Virus record (IMG/VR): IMGVR_UViG_3300032116_000125
Location: 1 to 64,000 of that record
From: a virus
Direction: 5' to 3' (one strand)
DNA: 64,000 nucleotides
Below are positions 1 through 7,585 of this stretch, piece after piece. Below the pieces are notes generated by a model. It was not told the DNA's origin and searched no databases. It saw only the letters and a program-made list of their open reading frames with translations. Positions within the stretch are counted from its first letter, which is position 1, and each line of letters opens with the position of its first letter. The position numbers were made by a program, and so were the translations under genes.

Positions 1-1
1 T

Positions 2-646
2 ACTACATTGCAGTCTGTATCTTTACCTGACACTGGTGCGGTTTTGGACATGGGATTTATGTTCTTCTTATGTACTTCCTTGCAGTCTGTATCTCTACCT
101 AATACTGGTGCGGTAACAAACATGTCATTGATGTTTTATGTTTGTCCTTCTTTACAATCTGTATCTCTACCTGACACTGGTGCAGTAACAGACATGTCAG
201 CCATGTTTTATGACTGTACTTCCTTGCAGTCCATATCTCTGCCTAATACTGGTGCGGTAACAAACATGTCATCGATGTTTAACACCTGTACTTCCTTGCA
301 GTCCATATCTTTGCCTAATACTGGTGCGGTAACAAGCATGAGTCAGATGTTTGGCTCCTGTCTTTCTTTGCAGTCTGTATCTAACCTAAATGGTAATGCA
401 GCAACAGGCAGTAGTGCCTATAGCAGCATGTTTTCAGGTTGTCGTTCCCTGCAAAGTATCTCTGCAATAAACATGAAATTTACCCACTCAATCGGCAGCC
501 TCAAAATGAGCGCAACAGCATTAAACGCATATTATACAGCACTACCAACAGTAACATCACAAACATTGACAGTAACAGGTAACTGGGGAGTCGCAACAGA
601 CAACCCGGCTATCGCTACTGCTAAAGGATGGACGGTAACAGGATGA
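2..646 (+). CDS. BspA-like leucine-rich repeat surface/fibre protein (5' truncated)
   Basis: The reading frame is open from the window edge, so the start lies upstream. It holds tandem 24-residue repeats of the type LQSVSLPxTGAVTxMSxMF, starting at bases 8, 80, 152, 224 and 296, with a degenerate sixth copy from 368. This is the BspA/DUF285 leucine-rich repeat pattern, including the conserved MF and Cys of each unit. The C-terminus ends in a TLTVTG...AKGWTVTG motif typical of the family. Such proteins bind host surfaces; in a phage tail region it is probably an adhesin on a fibre (inference). The DNA is more AT-rich than its neighbours, suggesting acquisition. The stop overlaps the next gene by ATGA. 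Confidence 0.85.
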   Translation, partial: TTLQSVSLPDTGAVLDMGFMFFLCTSLQSVSLPNTGAVTNMSLMFYVCPSLQSVSLPDTGAVTDMSAMFYDCTSLQSISLPNTGAVTNMSSMFNTCTSLQSISLPNTGAVTSMSQMFGSCLSLQSVSNLNGNAATGSSAYSSMFSGCRSLQSISAINMKFTHSIGSLKMSATALNAYYTALPTVTSQTLTVTGNWGVATDNPAIATAKGWTVTG

Positions 647-834
647 GCCCAGGATTCTATAAAGTTGACGGTGACCTACTTTACGGTCCCAATTTCGTGC
701 TTCATGCAGAATACTCTCTATATAAAGAAACTCATGATCAATACACCTACCCTATTGACGGATGGTATTGGTTTAATACCGAAGAAGAAGCACGGGCATA
801 CTTTGAGTTGCCAATAGAAGAAGGAACTGAATAA
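643..834 (+). CDS. Hypothetical small acidic protein in fibre operon
   Basis: A 63-aa acidic, aromatic-rich protein. I chose the ATG at 643 because it overlaps the upstream stop as ATGA; an in-frame ATG at 628 would lengthen it by five residues. It contains a DGWYWF segment followed by an EEEARAYF helix. Its stop TAA overlaps the next start (TAATG). I do not recognise the family. Its place between two fibre genes suggests a fibre-assembly or accessory role (inference). Confidence 0.6.
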   Translation: MSPGFYKVDGDLLYGPNFVLHAEYSLYKETHDQYTYPIDGWYWFNTEEEARAYFELPIEEGTE

Positions 835-2048
835 TGGCTCGTAATGCATTAATTCAAGTACGGCGGGACACCGCCGCTAACTGGACCTCAGTCAACCCTA
901 CTCTTGCCTCTGGGGAAATTGGGCTAGAGACTGACACCGGCAGATACAAGATTGGCAACGGAAGCACACCGTGGAACTCTCTTCAGATATCTCTTAAGGC
1001 CGATGAACTCCGCCTCGGTAATGACTATCTAACCCCATACACCGGCTTTCGCAACGCGATCATCAATGGTGACTTCCGCATCAACCAGCGGGCGTGGTCA
1101 TCGTCTTCAACAAGTGCAACCTACGGTTACGACCGTTGGCGAGTATTCCACACCGGTGGTACGGTCGCCATGTCCAGCCAACAGTTTACGGTTGGTTCAC
1201 CTGCCGCCACAGGCTATGAGTCTCCCAATTTTGTCCGACTTGTGACAGGTGGTCAGTCGTCATCTGGAGATTATTCTGTTCTTCAACAGCCAATTGAAGA
1301 CGCTAGAACATTTGCCAACAGCACAGTCACGATTTCATTTTGGGCTAAAGCGGCTTCGGGAACACCAAAAGTTGCTGTTGAACTAGCACAGGTATTTGGA
1401 ACTGGTGGTAGCCCATCGGCAGATGTCAATACACTCGGCGGTCAAGTAACACTTTCTACATCATGGACCCGCTATTCGGTGACTATGACCGTCCCTAACG
1501 TCAACGGCAAGACGTTTGGCACGACAGCAAACACCAGTAGCCTAAACTGCAACCTATGGGTTTCGGCGGGTAGCACCTTCAATGCGCGGCTAAATAGCAT
1601 TGGCACCCAGAATGCAACGATTGACTTCTGGGGTGTGCAGGTTGAGCGTGGGTCGGTGGCAACACCGTTTGAGCAGAGGCCGATCCAGACAGAGTTGGCA
1701 ATGTGTCAGCGGTACTACGAAAAATCGTATGCTCTTGCAACCGCACCGGGAACAAACACCGCGGCTGGCCTTATGTTGTTTTTTGGAACTACAGCCGGTT
1801 CCAATACTGCACAACTGGTAGTTAGGTTCTTAGTGCCCAAACGATACACTGCCTACACAGTTACTGGATACAATGGTTTTGGAAACAGCGGTGTATGGGA
1901 GTATTATAGAAGTGGTGCCAGTAATACTTCCGCAGGATTAACCGTAGACCTACAGACGGAACAAAGTTTCCGTGGCTACGTTGAAACTGGTGCGGCCTAT
2001 GTCGCCGTTCAAATAAACGCTCATTGGGTCTGTAACGCGGAGTTCTGA
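834..2048 (+). CDS. Tail fibre protein with Mtd_N-like N-terminus
   Basis: 404 aa. The first about 50 residues (IQVRRDTAANWTSVNPTLASG ... TGRYKIGNGSTPW) match the short N-terminal module shared by many tail fibres, named after the major tropism determinant (Mtd_N). This module normally attaches fibres to the tail. Residues about 65-300 look like a beta-sandwich carbohydrate-binding region (GFRNAIINGDFRINQR, later IDFWGVQVERG, which is typical of phage receptor-binding proteins), followed by a Ser/Thr/Gly-rich tip. The N-terminus is nearly duplicated in the fibre gene at 2406-3215. It is probably a receptor-binding fibre. Confidence 0.8.
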   Translation: MARNALIQVRRDTAANWTSVNPTLASGEIGLETDTGRYKIGNGSTPWNSLQISLKADELRLGNDYLTPYTGFRNAIINGDFRINQRAWSSSSTSATYGYDRWRVFHTGGTVAMSSQQFTVGSPAATGYESPNFVRLVTGGQSSSGDYSVLQQPIEDARTFANSTVTISFWAKAASGTPKVAVELAQVFGTGGSPSADVNTLGGQVTLSTSWTRYSVTMTVPNVNGKTFGTTANTSSLNCNLWVSAGSTFNARLNSIGTQNATIDFWGVQVERGSVATPFEQRPIQTELAMCQRYYEKSYALATAPGTNTAAGLMLFFGTTAGSNTAQLVVRFLVPKRYTAYTVTGYNGFGNSGVWEYYRSGASNTSAGLTVDLQTEQSFRGYVETGAAYVAVQINAHWVCNAEF

Positions 2049-2269
2049 TGAAGCACTATTTACACACACTCACAAACCCTGAAGGCGCAGAAACCACAGT
2101 CTTGCGTCGTGAGGACGGGGCACAAATCCCAATGGACGAAGCCAATCCCGACTACCAGCAGTACTTAGCATGGCTAGAAGAAGGCAACACCCCCGAACCG
2201 TGGGGTGAGCCTGATACAGTCATCACAAACCCTGAGGAGCACCATGACTACGAAGACCCCCAATACTGA
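2048..2269 (+). CDS. Small tail-fibre accessory protein (XkdW/DUF-like)
   Basis: 73 aa, starting at the TGATG junction with the fibre gene. The segment with IPMDEANPDYQQYLAWLEEGN resembles short proteins encoded next to tail fibres in many phages, where residues of the form IPxDxxNpDYxxYLxWLxxGN recur. The function of that family is not established; a fibre-assembly or virion-associated role is likely from position. The rest is acidic and Pro-rich. Confidence 0.6.
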   Translation: MKHYLHTLTNPEGAETTVLRREDGAQIPMDEANPDYQQYLAWLEEGNTPEPWGEPDTVITNPEEHHDYEDPQY

Positions 2270-2393
2270 CAACCCGATTGACATCAACAAGATCGTGGAG
2301 AGTCTGTCAAATACAATTGCCCAGCAGGCAGTACGCATTGCCATGCTTGAGGCCACCTTGGCGGCTAAGCCCGCAAAAGACACGAATGACTGA
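2244..2393 (+). CDS. Small predicted coiled-coil protein
   Basis: 49 aa. The ATG at 2244 follows a GAGGAG ribosome-binding site at 2233-2238; a longer in-frame start at 2205 lacks one. Residues about 14-40 (INKIVESLSNTIAQQAVRIAMLEATLAA) form a heptad-like helix able to trimerise. It overlaps the end of the preceding gene by 26 bases. Sitting between two fibre genes, it may be a fibre trimerisation or accessory peptide. I do not recognise a family. Confidence 0.6.
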   Translation: MTTKTPNTDNPIDINKIVESLSNTIAQQAVRIAMLEATLAAKPAKDTND

Positions 2394-2405
2394 GGGTTGG
2401 GTGTA

Positions 2406-3215
2406 ATGCCTCGTAACGACCTAATCCAAGTACGTAGCGACACTGCCGCCAACTGGGCTTCAGTTAACCCCATCCTTGCCTCAGGCGAGCACGGATTTGA
2501 AACCGATACCGGCAAGTTTAAAATCGGAAATGGTTCAACGGCGTGGTCAGCATTGCTTTACGCTACTGACGCATCTGAAATTACGGGTACCACCCTTCCC
2601 GCCAACGTCGTCTCATCGTCGCTAACTAGCGTCGGAACTCTTACGTCTTTAAATGTGGCTGGCACAGCAACAGTCCGGGCGGCGTCCTCGCAAGACGGTG
2701 TGGCCTTGGCCGGGCGTACGGGGGGCACTGCTTCTTATGAAGTCACACTACGCCCCACCACATTGACCGCTGACCAGACTCTCACATTACCAAACAACAC
2801 TGGCGAACTTGTCTCGTTCACTAGCGCACGAGGCTCTAGTTTTGGTTGGACCAATTACACCACAACCATAACGCAACTAGGAACAGTTACATACGCAACA
2901 TATGTCAGTAGGTACCAGCAGATCGGTAAATTAATAAATTGGGAATACGCTTTTTATATTACCGGCACTGGCACCATTAATAACGCTATCCGTATTAATA
3001 TCCCGCAAACGGCACAAGGTAGTGCCATATACTCTAATTTTGGCACTATGCACGTTTACGATGCCAGCACTAATACGCATTATTGTGGGCACGCCTTTGC
3101 GTACTCAACCACACAAGCCGCGATGATGTTAGACGGCGGGAACACCTACTTTCAGTCAATTGCGCTCGCTAACGGCGATGTCATCAGTGGCCATATCCTG
3201 TATGAGGCGGCATAA
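2406..3215 (+). CDS. Second tail fibre protein, Mtd_N-like N-terminus
   Basis: 269 aa. The N-terminal 45 residues (LIQVRSDTAANWASVNP ... GKFKIGNGSTAW) are close to those of the fibre at 834-2048, showing a duplicated attachment module. Residues about 60-130 carry a repetitive segment (TSVGTLTSLNVAGTATVRA ... TLTADQTLTLPNNTGEL) typical of phage fibre shafts. The C-terminal about 120 residues are a distinct beta-rich head. I took the ATG at 2406 (MPRND), matching the paralogue's MARNA, over a TTG three codons upstream. Probably an alternative receptor-binding protein. Confidence 0.78.
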   Translation: MPRNDLIQVRSDTAANWASVNPILASGEHGFETDTGKFKIGNGSTAWSALLYATDASEITGTTLPANVVSSSLTSVGTLTSLNVAGTATVRAASSQDGVALAGRTGGTASYEVTLRPTTLTADQTLTLPNNTGELVSFTSARGSSFGWTNYTTTITQLGTVTYATYVSRYQQIGKLINWEYAFYITGTGTINNAIRINIPQTAQGSAIYSNFGTMHVYDASTNTHYCGHAFAYSTTQAAMMLDGGNTYFQSIALANGDVISGHILYEAA

Positions 3216-3451
3216 TGGAAGTGTTCCTACGTGGTGTCTACGACGCAGAAGAAATACCTGAGGTATGGTTGTGGGAACGTATGCGCGTTCAGCGCGACAA
3301 ACTCCTAGTTGCTTGTGACTGGACACAGGTTGCGGATGCCCCGGTGGATAAGCAGGCATGGGCTACCTATCGGGAATCTTTACGTAACTTTCCTGAAACG
3401 TGGGTGCCCTCCGAAGTTGTTATCTTCCCAGATACCCCATCGTCCACGTAA
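3215..3451 (+). CDS. Tail assembly chaperone-like protein (Phage_tail_APC type)
   Basis: 78 aa, TAATG-coupled to the fibre gene. The core RVQRDKLLVACDWTQVADAPVDKQAWATYRESLRNFP fits the short Phage_tail_APC family pattern (RxxLLxxxDWTxxxDAPxxxxAWxxYRxxLRxxP), found beside tail fibre genes of many phages. The family is described as tail assembly chaperone-like; a fibre-folding role fits the position here (inference). Confidence 0.75.
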   Translation: MEVFLRGVYDAEEIPEVWLWERMRVQRDKLLVACDWTQVADAPVDKQAWATYRESLRNFPETWVPSEVVIFPDTPSST

Positions 3452-3480
3452 CCACTAGTCAGCGCATCTAGGAGAGCCCT

Positions 3481-3741
3481 ATGTTTAATCCCGGTGGTAA
3501 GGTCTACAGAGCACTGGTTACCTCAGCCAACAGCACCACAGGAGAGATTTACGTCTCTATACCTCAAGTTATGGGCCAAGACAGTTCTGTACCGTTGTCG
3601 TACGTAGGACGGTCAGCGGCTAATGGTATTTGGGCTGTGCCCGACCCGGGGGAGGTCATTGTCGTAGCAAGCGACGACGACCAGTTTTCTAACGTATTCT
3701 GGATTAAAACAACTTCGGGAACTAACGGCGGCTCAGCCTAA
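3481..3741 (+). CDS. Small OB-fold-like baseplate/spike protein
   Basis: 86 aa with an AGGAG site ahead of the ATG. Beta-rich, with a pattern (RALVTSANSTTGEIYVSIPQVMG ... GIWAVPDPGEVIVVASDDD ... VFWI) that resembles the N-terminal OB-fold of gp5/gpV-type baseplate spike proteins, where the PxxGdxVxVxF-like strand closes the barrel. It lacks the helix-rich or lysozyme part of those proteins. Assignment rests on pattern only. Confidence 0.5.
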   Translation: MFNPGGKVYRALVTSANSTTGEIYVSIPQVMGQDSSVPLSYVGRSAANGIWAVPDPGEVIVVASDDDQFSNVFWIKTTSGTNGGSA

Positions 3742-3798
3742 AACTGCTAACGCTTTTGGTCTGCTAACCTATAGGCAACCAAGTCTTTAGGAGGATAT

Positions 3799-4542
3799 AT
3801 GGGCCGTAAGTACACCGGATTTGATGGGAACGCCAGCGGTAAGCGTGCTGGTTTGGAAAAGTTTGTTGAATTGACAATCGCGCATTTCAACAAGGGCGTA
3901 TGGAACAACGGCACATGGTCGGTTCGCAACATGAAGAACCCCAACCTTGCCACCCCCCGCCCCTCGGTGCATGGAACCGGCCGCGCCGCCGACCTGTCGT
4001 GGCGCAAGACCGGCAACAAGGGTTTCGGTGATTACGCGACCGCTTGCCAAGTTGTTGACTTTTGGGTGGCCAACGCTGAACTGTTCCTCGTTGAAGAAAT
4101 CCACGACTATTGGCCTGCCCCGCACGGACGCGGCTGGCGTTGTGACCGTTCCGTGTGGACGGTGTATAAGAAGCCGTCCATCGGCTCAGCCCCCGGTGGC
4201 GATTGGTTCCACGTTGAGATTGCCCCCGACCACGCTGACAACCCGGCCTTCTACGAGCAGGCTTTCACCAGTCTTGGCGGCGCACCCGCACCCGCCCCGG
4301 CTCCGGCTCCCGCACCGGCGCCTGCGTCGGCCCCGGTACTAAAGTTTGAGTACCCCGGCACACCTGTCAAGCAGGGTTCCAAGGGTGATGCCGTCAAGTT
4401 GGTGCAGGCCATCGTGGGCGCCAAGCCCGATGGAGACTTTGGCGCCAAGACTTACGAATTGGTTCGCAACTGGCAGAAGTCCAAGGGTCTCACTTACGAC
4501 GGAGTGGTGGGCCCGGCCACATGGAAGGCAATGTTCGGATGA
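3799..4542 (+). CDS. Endolysin: M15-like peptidase domain plus peptidoglycan-binding domain
   Basis: 247 aa behind an AGGAGG site. Residues about 50-145 carry the two zinc-site signatures of M15/VanY-like peptidases: SVHGTGRAADL (His and Asp ligands, near residue 56) and WFHVEI (catalytic Glu/His region, near residue 135). A linker of Ala-Pro repeats spans about 159-178. Residues about 184-247 are a PG_binding_1 domain (KQGSKGDAVKLVQ ... GDFGAKTYELVRNWQ ... DGVVGPATW). It would cut cell-wall stem peptides at lysis. A 23-codon membrane peptide gene overlaps its stop, consistent with a lysis cassette. Confidence 0.85.
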   Translation: MGRKYTGFDGNASGKRAGLEKFVELTIAHFNKGVWNNGTWSVRNMKNPNLATPRPSVHGTGRAADLSWRKTGNKGFGDYATACQVVDFWVANAELFLVEEIHDYWPAPHGRGWRCDRSVWTVYKKPSIGSAPGGDWFHVEIAPDHADNPAFYEQAFTSLGGAPAPAPAPAPAPAPASAPVLKFEYPGTPVKQGSKGDAVKLVQAIVGAKPDGDFGAKTYELVRNWQKSKGLTYDGVVGPATWKAMFG

Positions 4543-4610
4543 TTCTCGCCCTTACCCTGTCGCTTTGCTTTGTGGCGCTCGGTTATCTACTCAAGAATGG
4601 GGTTCGTTGA
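4539..4610 (+). CDS. Tiny single-span membrane peptide coupled to endolysin
   Basis: A 23-codon frame starting at the ATG that overlaps the endolysin stop (ATGA) and ending at TGA 4608-4610. The product is a hydrophobic helix (LALTLSLCFVALGYLL) with a basic C-terminal tail (KNGVR). It has no Shine-Dalgarno of its own and would rely on translational coupling. Very small membrane peptides next to endolysins can be lysis modulators or holin partners, but nothing here proves function. Confidence 0.45.
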   Translation: MILALTLSLCFVALGYLLKNGVR

Positions 4611-4613
4611 CCC

Positions 4614-5207
4614 ATGGCCAGCAAAAAGCGCGGCCTTGGTCTCGCTATCGGGGACTTGCGTGCCCGTATGCGGGAACTAGAGACCACGGATCAAAGGTCG
4701 CAAGGTAAGGTTGACCAAACCACTGGTAGGCGTCTCCCCCCGTCGCGGTTGTACCCGCGGGGGGCAAATGCCCTTATCCCCAGTGGCGCTGACTTTGAGG
4801 TTTATTGGGTCTCACCAACCGACCAGTATTACCAAGGGCCCGGGCTCAGCACCTGCGTTGTAGCCCATGTATTTGTCCCCACACTTAGCCGTGACGAACT
4901 GGCTGAGATTGAGCAGGGCGGTGAATACGAGCAGAGCATGGAAGAGGGGATGGAACGCCTTGGTGAGCAATTCAAGGAAGCCAGTAGTGGGCGCCTAGAC
5001 CGCTCACAGTTGGGCGTGGATTACAACATCCTCGGGTACACCTACGTGATGTTCCGTAACCGCGCCGGTGTCACCAGCGGTGTGTACAAATACGGCCCCA
5101 TGCCATTGCATGTGTATCGTAGTTACCGCGAGTTCACCTCTAAGGGTCAGGGTGTCCGTCGCATCCTTGAGCCGTTTGGCTACACTAAGTCTTCTTGGCC
5201 CGTCTAA
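4614..5207 (+). CDS. Hypothetical protein, C-terminal KTSC-like segment
   Basis: 197 aa. The N-terminus is basic (MASKKRGLGLAIGDLRARMREL). The middle is a beta-rich domain with acidic helices at about 95-120. The C-terminal stretch (YKYGPMPLHVYRSYREFTSKGQGVRRIL) is similar in pattern to KTSC-type short domains, where a Y/F-x-VP-x-x-V-Y motif precedes a Ser-Lys-Gly segment; this is a weak match. It follows the lysis genes and precedes a membrane protein. Confidence 0.65.
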   Translation: MASKKRGLGLAIGDLRARMRELETTDQRSQGKVDQTTGRRLPPSRLYPRGANALIPSGADFEVYWVSPTDQYYQGPGLSTCVVAHVFVPTLSRDELAEIEQGGEYEQSMEEGMERLGEQFKEASSGRLDRSQLGVDYNILGYTYVMFRNRAGVTSGVYKYGPMPLHVYRSYREFTSKGQGVRRILEPFGYTKSSWPV

Positions 5208-5222
5208 CAGAAGGATCACAAC

Positions 5223-5630
5223 ATGAAGTCATTTTTGGTGATGTCAGCGTGGCTGGCATCGGTTGTTTGGTTTGGCATCGGCATCATTAATTGGGACGCA
5301 ATGGCTATTCCTGCCGCGATTATTGCGTCTCTGTTGGGGTTTGCGATCTTCAAGGACACCATGAACACCGTGCAGGCCGTGGGACCGATCTATTGGATTA
5401 CCCGTGATCTGGTGCCCACAAACACCCCGTTGATTGGCCTCGGATTCATGCGCCAAACCTCATACCCGTGGCGCATCGGTAAGGGGATTCAGATTCGGTT
5501 TCCGCGTCACATCTTCCAGATTGGCTTCTGTATCCGACCGGCTGAGTTCTCGGACAATGACGGCCTCCTTCACGCCCTCAAAGGCCGGTTCCTTGAGCAC
5601 AAGGCGGAGGACATTCGTTCATGGGACTGA
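5223..5630 (+). CDS. Membrane protein with two N-terminal spans
   Basis: 135 aa. Two hydrophobic segments, about residues 3-23 and 28-45 (IPAAIIASLLGFAIF), are followed by a soluble domain rich in aromatic and basic residues. An AAGGATC element precedes the ATG. Two spans near an endolysin are compatible with a holin, but the large soluble tail is unusual for one. Its C-terminal codons overlap the next gene by 10 bases. Family not recognised. Confidence 0.65.
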   Translation: MKSFLVMSAWLASVVWFGIGIINWDAMAIPAAIIASLLGFAIFKDTMNTVQAVGPIYWITRDLVPTNTPLIGLGFMRQTSYPWRIGKGIQIRFPRHIFQIGFCIRPAEFSDNDGLLHALKGRFLEHKAEDIRSWD

Positions 5631-5845
5631 AGCGCAAGAAGGAAAAAGAGAAAGACCTACCCAAGATCGCACGCATTGAGAAGATGAGTAATGCGGAACT
5701 TGCATCATGGGGAGAGCAATCGCTAGTCTACCTGTGCGTTGCGTTTGACAACTGGCGCTACCACGGACACAGCCACAAGGAGGCCACTCGTGCAGTGGAA
5801 ACACTTAATGCGATCTTAAATGAAGTAAATTCTAGAGACAACTAG
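5621..5845 (+). CDS. Hypothetical small helical protein
   Basis: 74 aa with a strongly basic start (GLKRKKEKEKDLPKI) followed by two predicted amphipathic helices containing MSNAELASWGEQSL and a His-rich turn (YHGHSHKEA). It overlaps the membrane protein gene by 10 bases and is the last gene before the terminator at 5917-5942. No family recognised. Confidence 0.6.
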   Translation: MGLKRKKEKEKDLPKIARIEKMSNAELASWGEQSLVYLCVAFDNWRYHGHSHKEATRAVETLNAILNEVNSRDN

Positions 5846-5902
5846 AGGTACTTCATCGTGCCGTAGGATGGACGAAGCGTTAGCCCTGCGGGTAACACAC
5901 GA

Positions 5903-5919
5903 TTTCTATATTATAGAAA
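5903..5919. repeat. Perfect 17-bp AT-rich palindrome
   Basis: TTTCTATA-T-TATAGAAA: two 8-base arms around a single central base, immediately upstream of and overlapping by three bases the GC-rich terminator stem. It lies 41 bases before the terminase start. It could be a protein-binding operator or part of an extended terminator structure; the sequence alone does not decide. Confidence 0.6.
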
Positions 5920-5942
5920 ATGCCCCCACAAGGGGGCATTTT
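5917..5942. terminator. Strong bidirectional terminator upstream of terminase
   Basis: AAAATGCCCCC (5917-5927), loop ACAA, GGGGGCATTTT (5932-5942): an 11-bp perfect stem with A/T tails on both sides, the classical rho-independent form on either strand. It ends the fibre/lysis operon and insulates the virion operon. Confidence 0.9.
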
Positions 5943-5946
5943 CATT

Positions 5947-5952
5947 TATACT
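5947..5952 (+). promoter_or_regulatory. Candidate -10 box for leaderless terminase transcript
   Basis: TATACT ends exactly 7 bases before the terminase ATG at 5960, and there is no Shine-Dalgarno between them. A -10 hexamer (TANNNT) at this distance places transcription start on the A of ATG, the arrangement typical of leaderless mRNAs in actinobacteria. No convincing -35 is visible because the terminator stem occupies that space. Confidence 0.55.
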
Positions 5953-5959
5953 TACTCTT

Positions 5960-7534
5960 ATGACAGACCTATCAGATGTTGAAGAATCCGGCGCACAAGA
6001 CGACGTTGGTGACTATCCGCAGGAAGAACTGGACGAAACATCAGCAGAGTTTGTTGACCAGTTGGTCATGAAACTAATCGTGTTTACGGAAGAGTTCTGT
6101 AATGTGAGCCTCTTCCCCTACCAAGTACCGATTGCCTATCGCATCATTGAATCCATCGTGTTGGGTGATGGTGAGGAGTTGACCTTGGTTGCCACCCGCC
6201 AGTCGGGTAAGTCCGAGGTGCTTTCCAACGTGATGGCTTCCATGATGGTCATCCTCCCGCGCCTGTCCAAGGTGTATCCCACATGGCTGGGTAAGTTTGA
6301 GAAGGGGTTCTGGTGCGGCGTGTTTGCCCCCGTGGAGGATCAGGCCGACACCGTGTTTGGGCGTATTGTCAGCAAGTTGACCAGCGAGCACGCCATGGAT
6401 TTCCTGCTGGACCCGGAGATTGACGACAAGGCGTCTTCGGGGGGTGCGCGAGGTAAAGGGCGCATTATTAGCCTTAAAAAGTCTGGATCGCTTTGTCGCA
6501 TGCAAACTTGTAACCCTAAGGCTAAGATTGAATCAAAGACCTACCACTTTGTAATGATTGACGAGGCTCAGGAAGCCGACGAGTTCATGATTTCAAAGTC
6601 CATCAAGCCCATGTTGGCCTTTAATAACGGGTCTATTGTCCTCACGGGAACTGCTACCCGTAGTAAGTCATACTTCTATAAAATGATTCAATTCAATAAA
6701 CGGCGTGACACTAATGCCCGCCGTGGGCACAGGCAGGCCCATTTTGAGTATGACTGGCGCACAGCGGCCAAATACAACGATAACTACGCCAAGTTCATTG
6801 CGAAAGAAAAGACCCGCATCGGAGAGGACTCCGACGAGTTCCAGATGTCTTATTGCAATAAATGGATTCTGGAAAAAGGCATGTTTGTCACCGAGGAGCG
6901 CATGGAGCGCCTCTACGACCCCTCCATGACCCTCATTAAGAAGTGGTGGCGTAGCCCGATTGTTATGGGCATAGACGTAGCCCGAACGAATGACTCCACC
7001 GTTGCCACGGCGGTGTGGGTGGACTGGGATCACCCGGACGGTTTCGGGTTCTTTGAGCACCGTGTCTTGGACTGGCTGGAAATCAACAATGTGGAGTGGG
7101 AACAGCAGTACTTTGAGATCATTGACTTCATCCGAAACTTTGATGTGTACCGGATCGGAGTTGACTCTCAGGGCGTCGGCGGGGCCGTCACGGAGCGCCT
7201 CCAGTTGCTTCTACCTGAGATTGAGGTCGTGGCCGTGTCCTCGGACGCCAAGGCCCAGAACGAGCGCTGGGTGCACCTCATGGAACTCATCCAGCGTGAG
7301 CAACTGATTATCCCCGGGCACTCCAAGGCCCGGAGAACCCGGTCGTGGAAAAAGTTCAACCAGCAGATGTGTGACTTGGAGAAGGTGTACCGAGGCCCGT
7401 ACCTGCTGGCGGCGGCTCCGGACGAGAAGGGCGCGTTTGACGACTTCCCAGATTCACTGGCAATTGCCTGTTCCATGACCGTTTTAGACGTAATGCCGAT
7501 GGTTGAATCTTTCAACTCCCCCTTCTACACATGA
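5960..7534 (+). CDS. terL: Terminase large subunit
   Basis: 524 aa, normal for the family. The N-terminal packaging ATPase has Walker A VATRQSGKS (about 78-85, with the Gln-rich adenine region FPYQ at 52-55) and Walker B FVMIDEAQE (about 198-206), followed by the coupling motif TGTATRS. The C-terminal RNase H-like nuclease shows its metal-site acidic residues in MGIDVARTNDS (about 337), GVDSQGVGG (about 401) and DDFPDSLAIA (about 495). It cuts and translocates DNA into proheads through the portal. No recognisable small subunit lies directly upstream; candidates are the small genes at 7586-8433 or 9738-10007. Expression appears leaderless. Confidence 0.95.
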   Translation: MTDLSDVEESGAQDDVGDYPQEELDETSAEFVDQLVMKLIVFTEEFCNVSLFPYQVPIAYRIIESIVLGDGEELTLVATRQSGKSEVLSNVMASMMVILPRLSKVYPTWLGKFEKGFWCGVFAPVEDQADTVFGRIVSKLTSEHAMDFLLDPEIDDKASSGGARGKGRIISLKKSGSLCRMQTCNPKAKIESKTYHFVMIDEAQEADEFMISKSIKPMLAFNNGSIVLTGTATRSKSYFYKMIQFNKRRDTNARRGHRQAHFEYDWRTAAKYNDNYAKFIAKEKTRIGEDSDEFQMSYCNKWILEKGMFVTEERMERLYDPSMTLIKKWWRSPIVMGIDVARTNDSTVATAVWVDWDHPDGFGFFEHRVLDWLEINNVEWEQQYFEIIDFIRNFDVYRIGVDSQGVGGAVTERLQLLLPEIEVVAVSSDAKAQNERWVHLMELIQREQLIIPGHSKARRTRSWKKFNQQMCDLEKVYRGPYLLAAAPDEKGAFDDFPDSLAIACSMTVLDVMPMVESFNSPFYT

Positions 7535-7585
7535 AAATATGGTACGATAGGAACCACAAGGACCCTTATTAGGAGGAAACCCTAC

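Noticed and set aside
834-3215. Diversity-generating retroelement suggested by Mtd-like fibres
   Set aside because: No reverse transcriptase, template repeat or variable repeat pair is visible anywhere in the window; the Mtd_N module alone is common in fibres.
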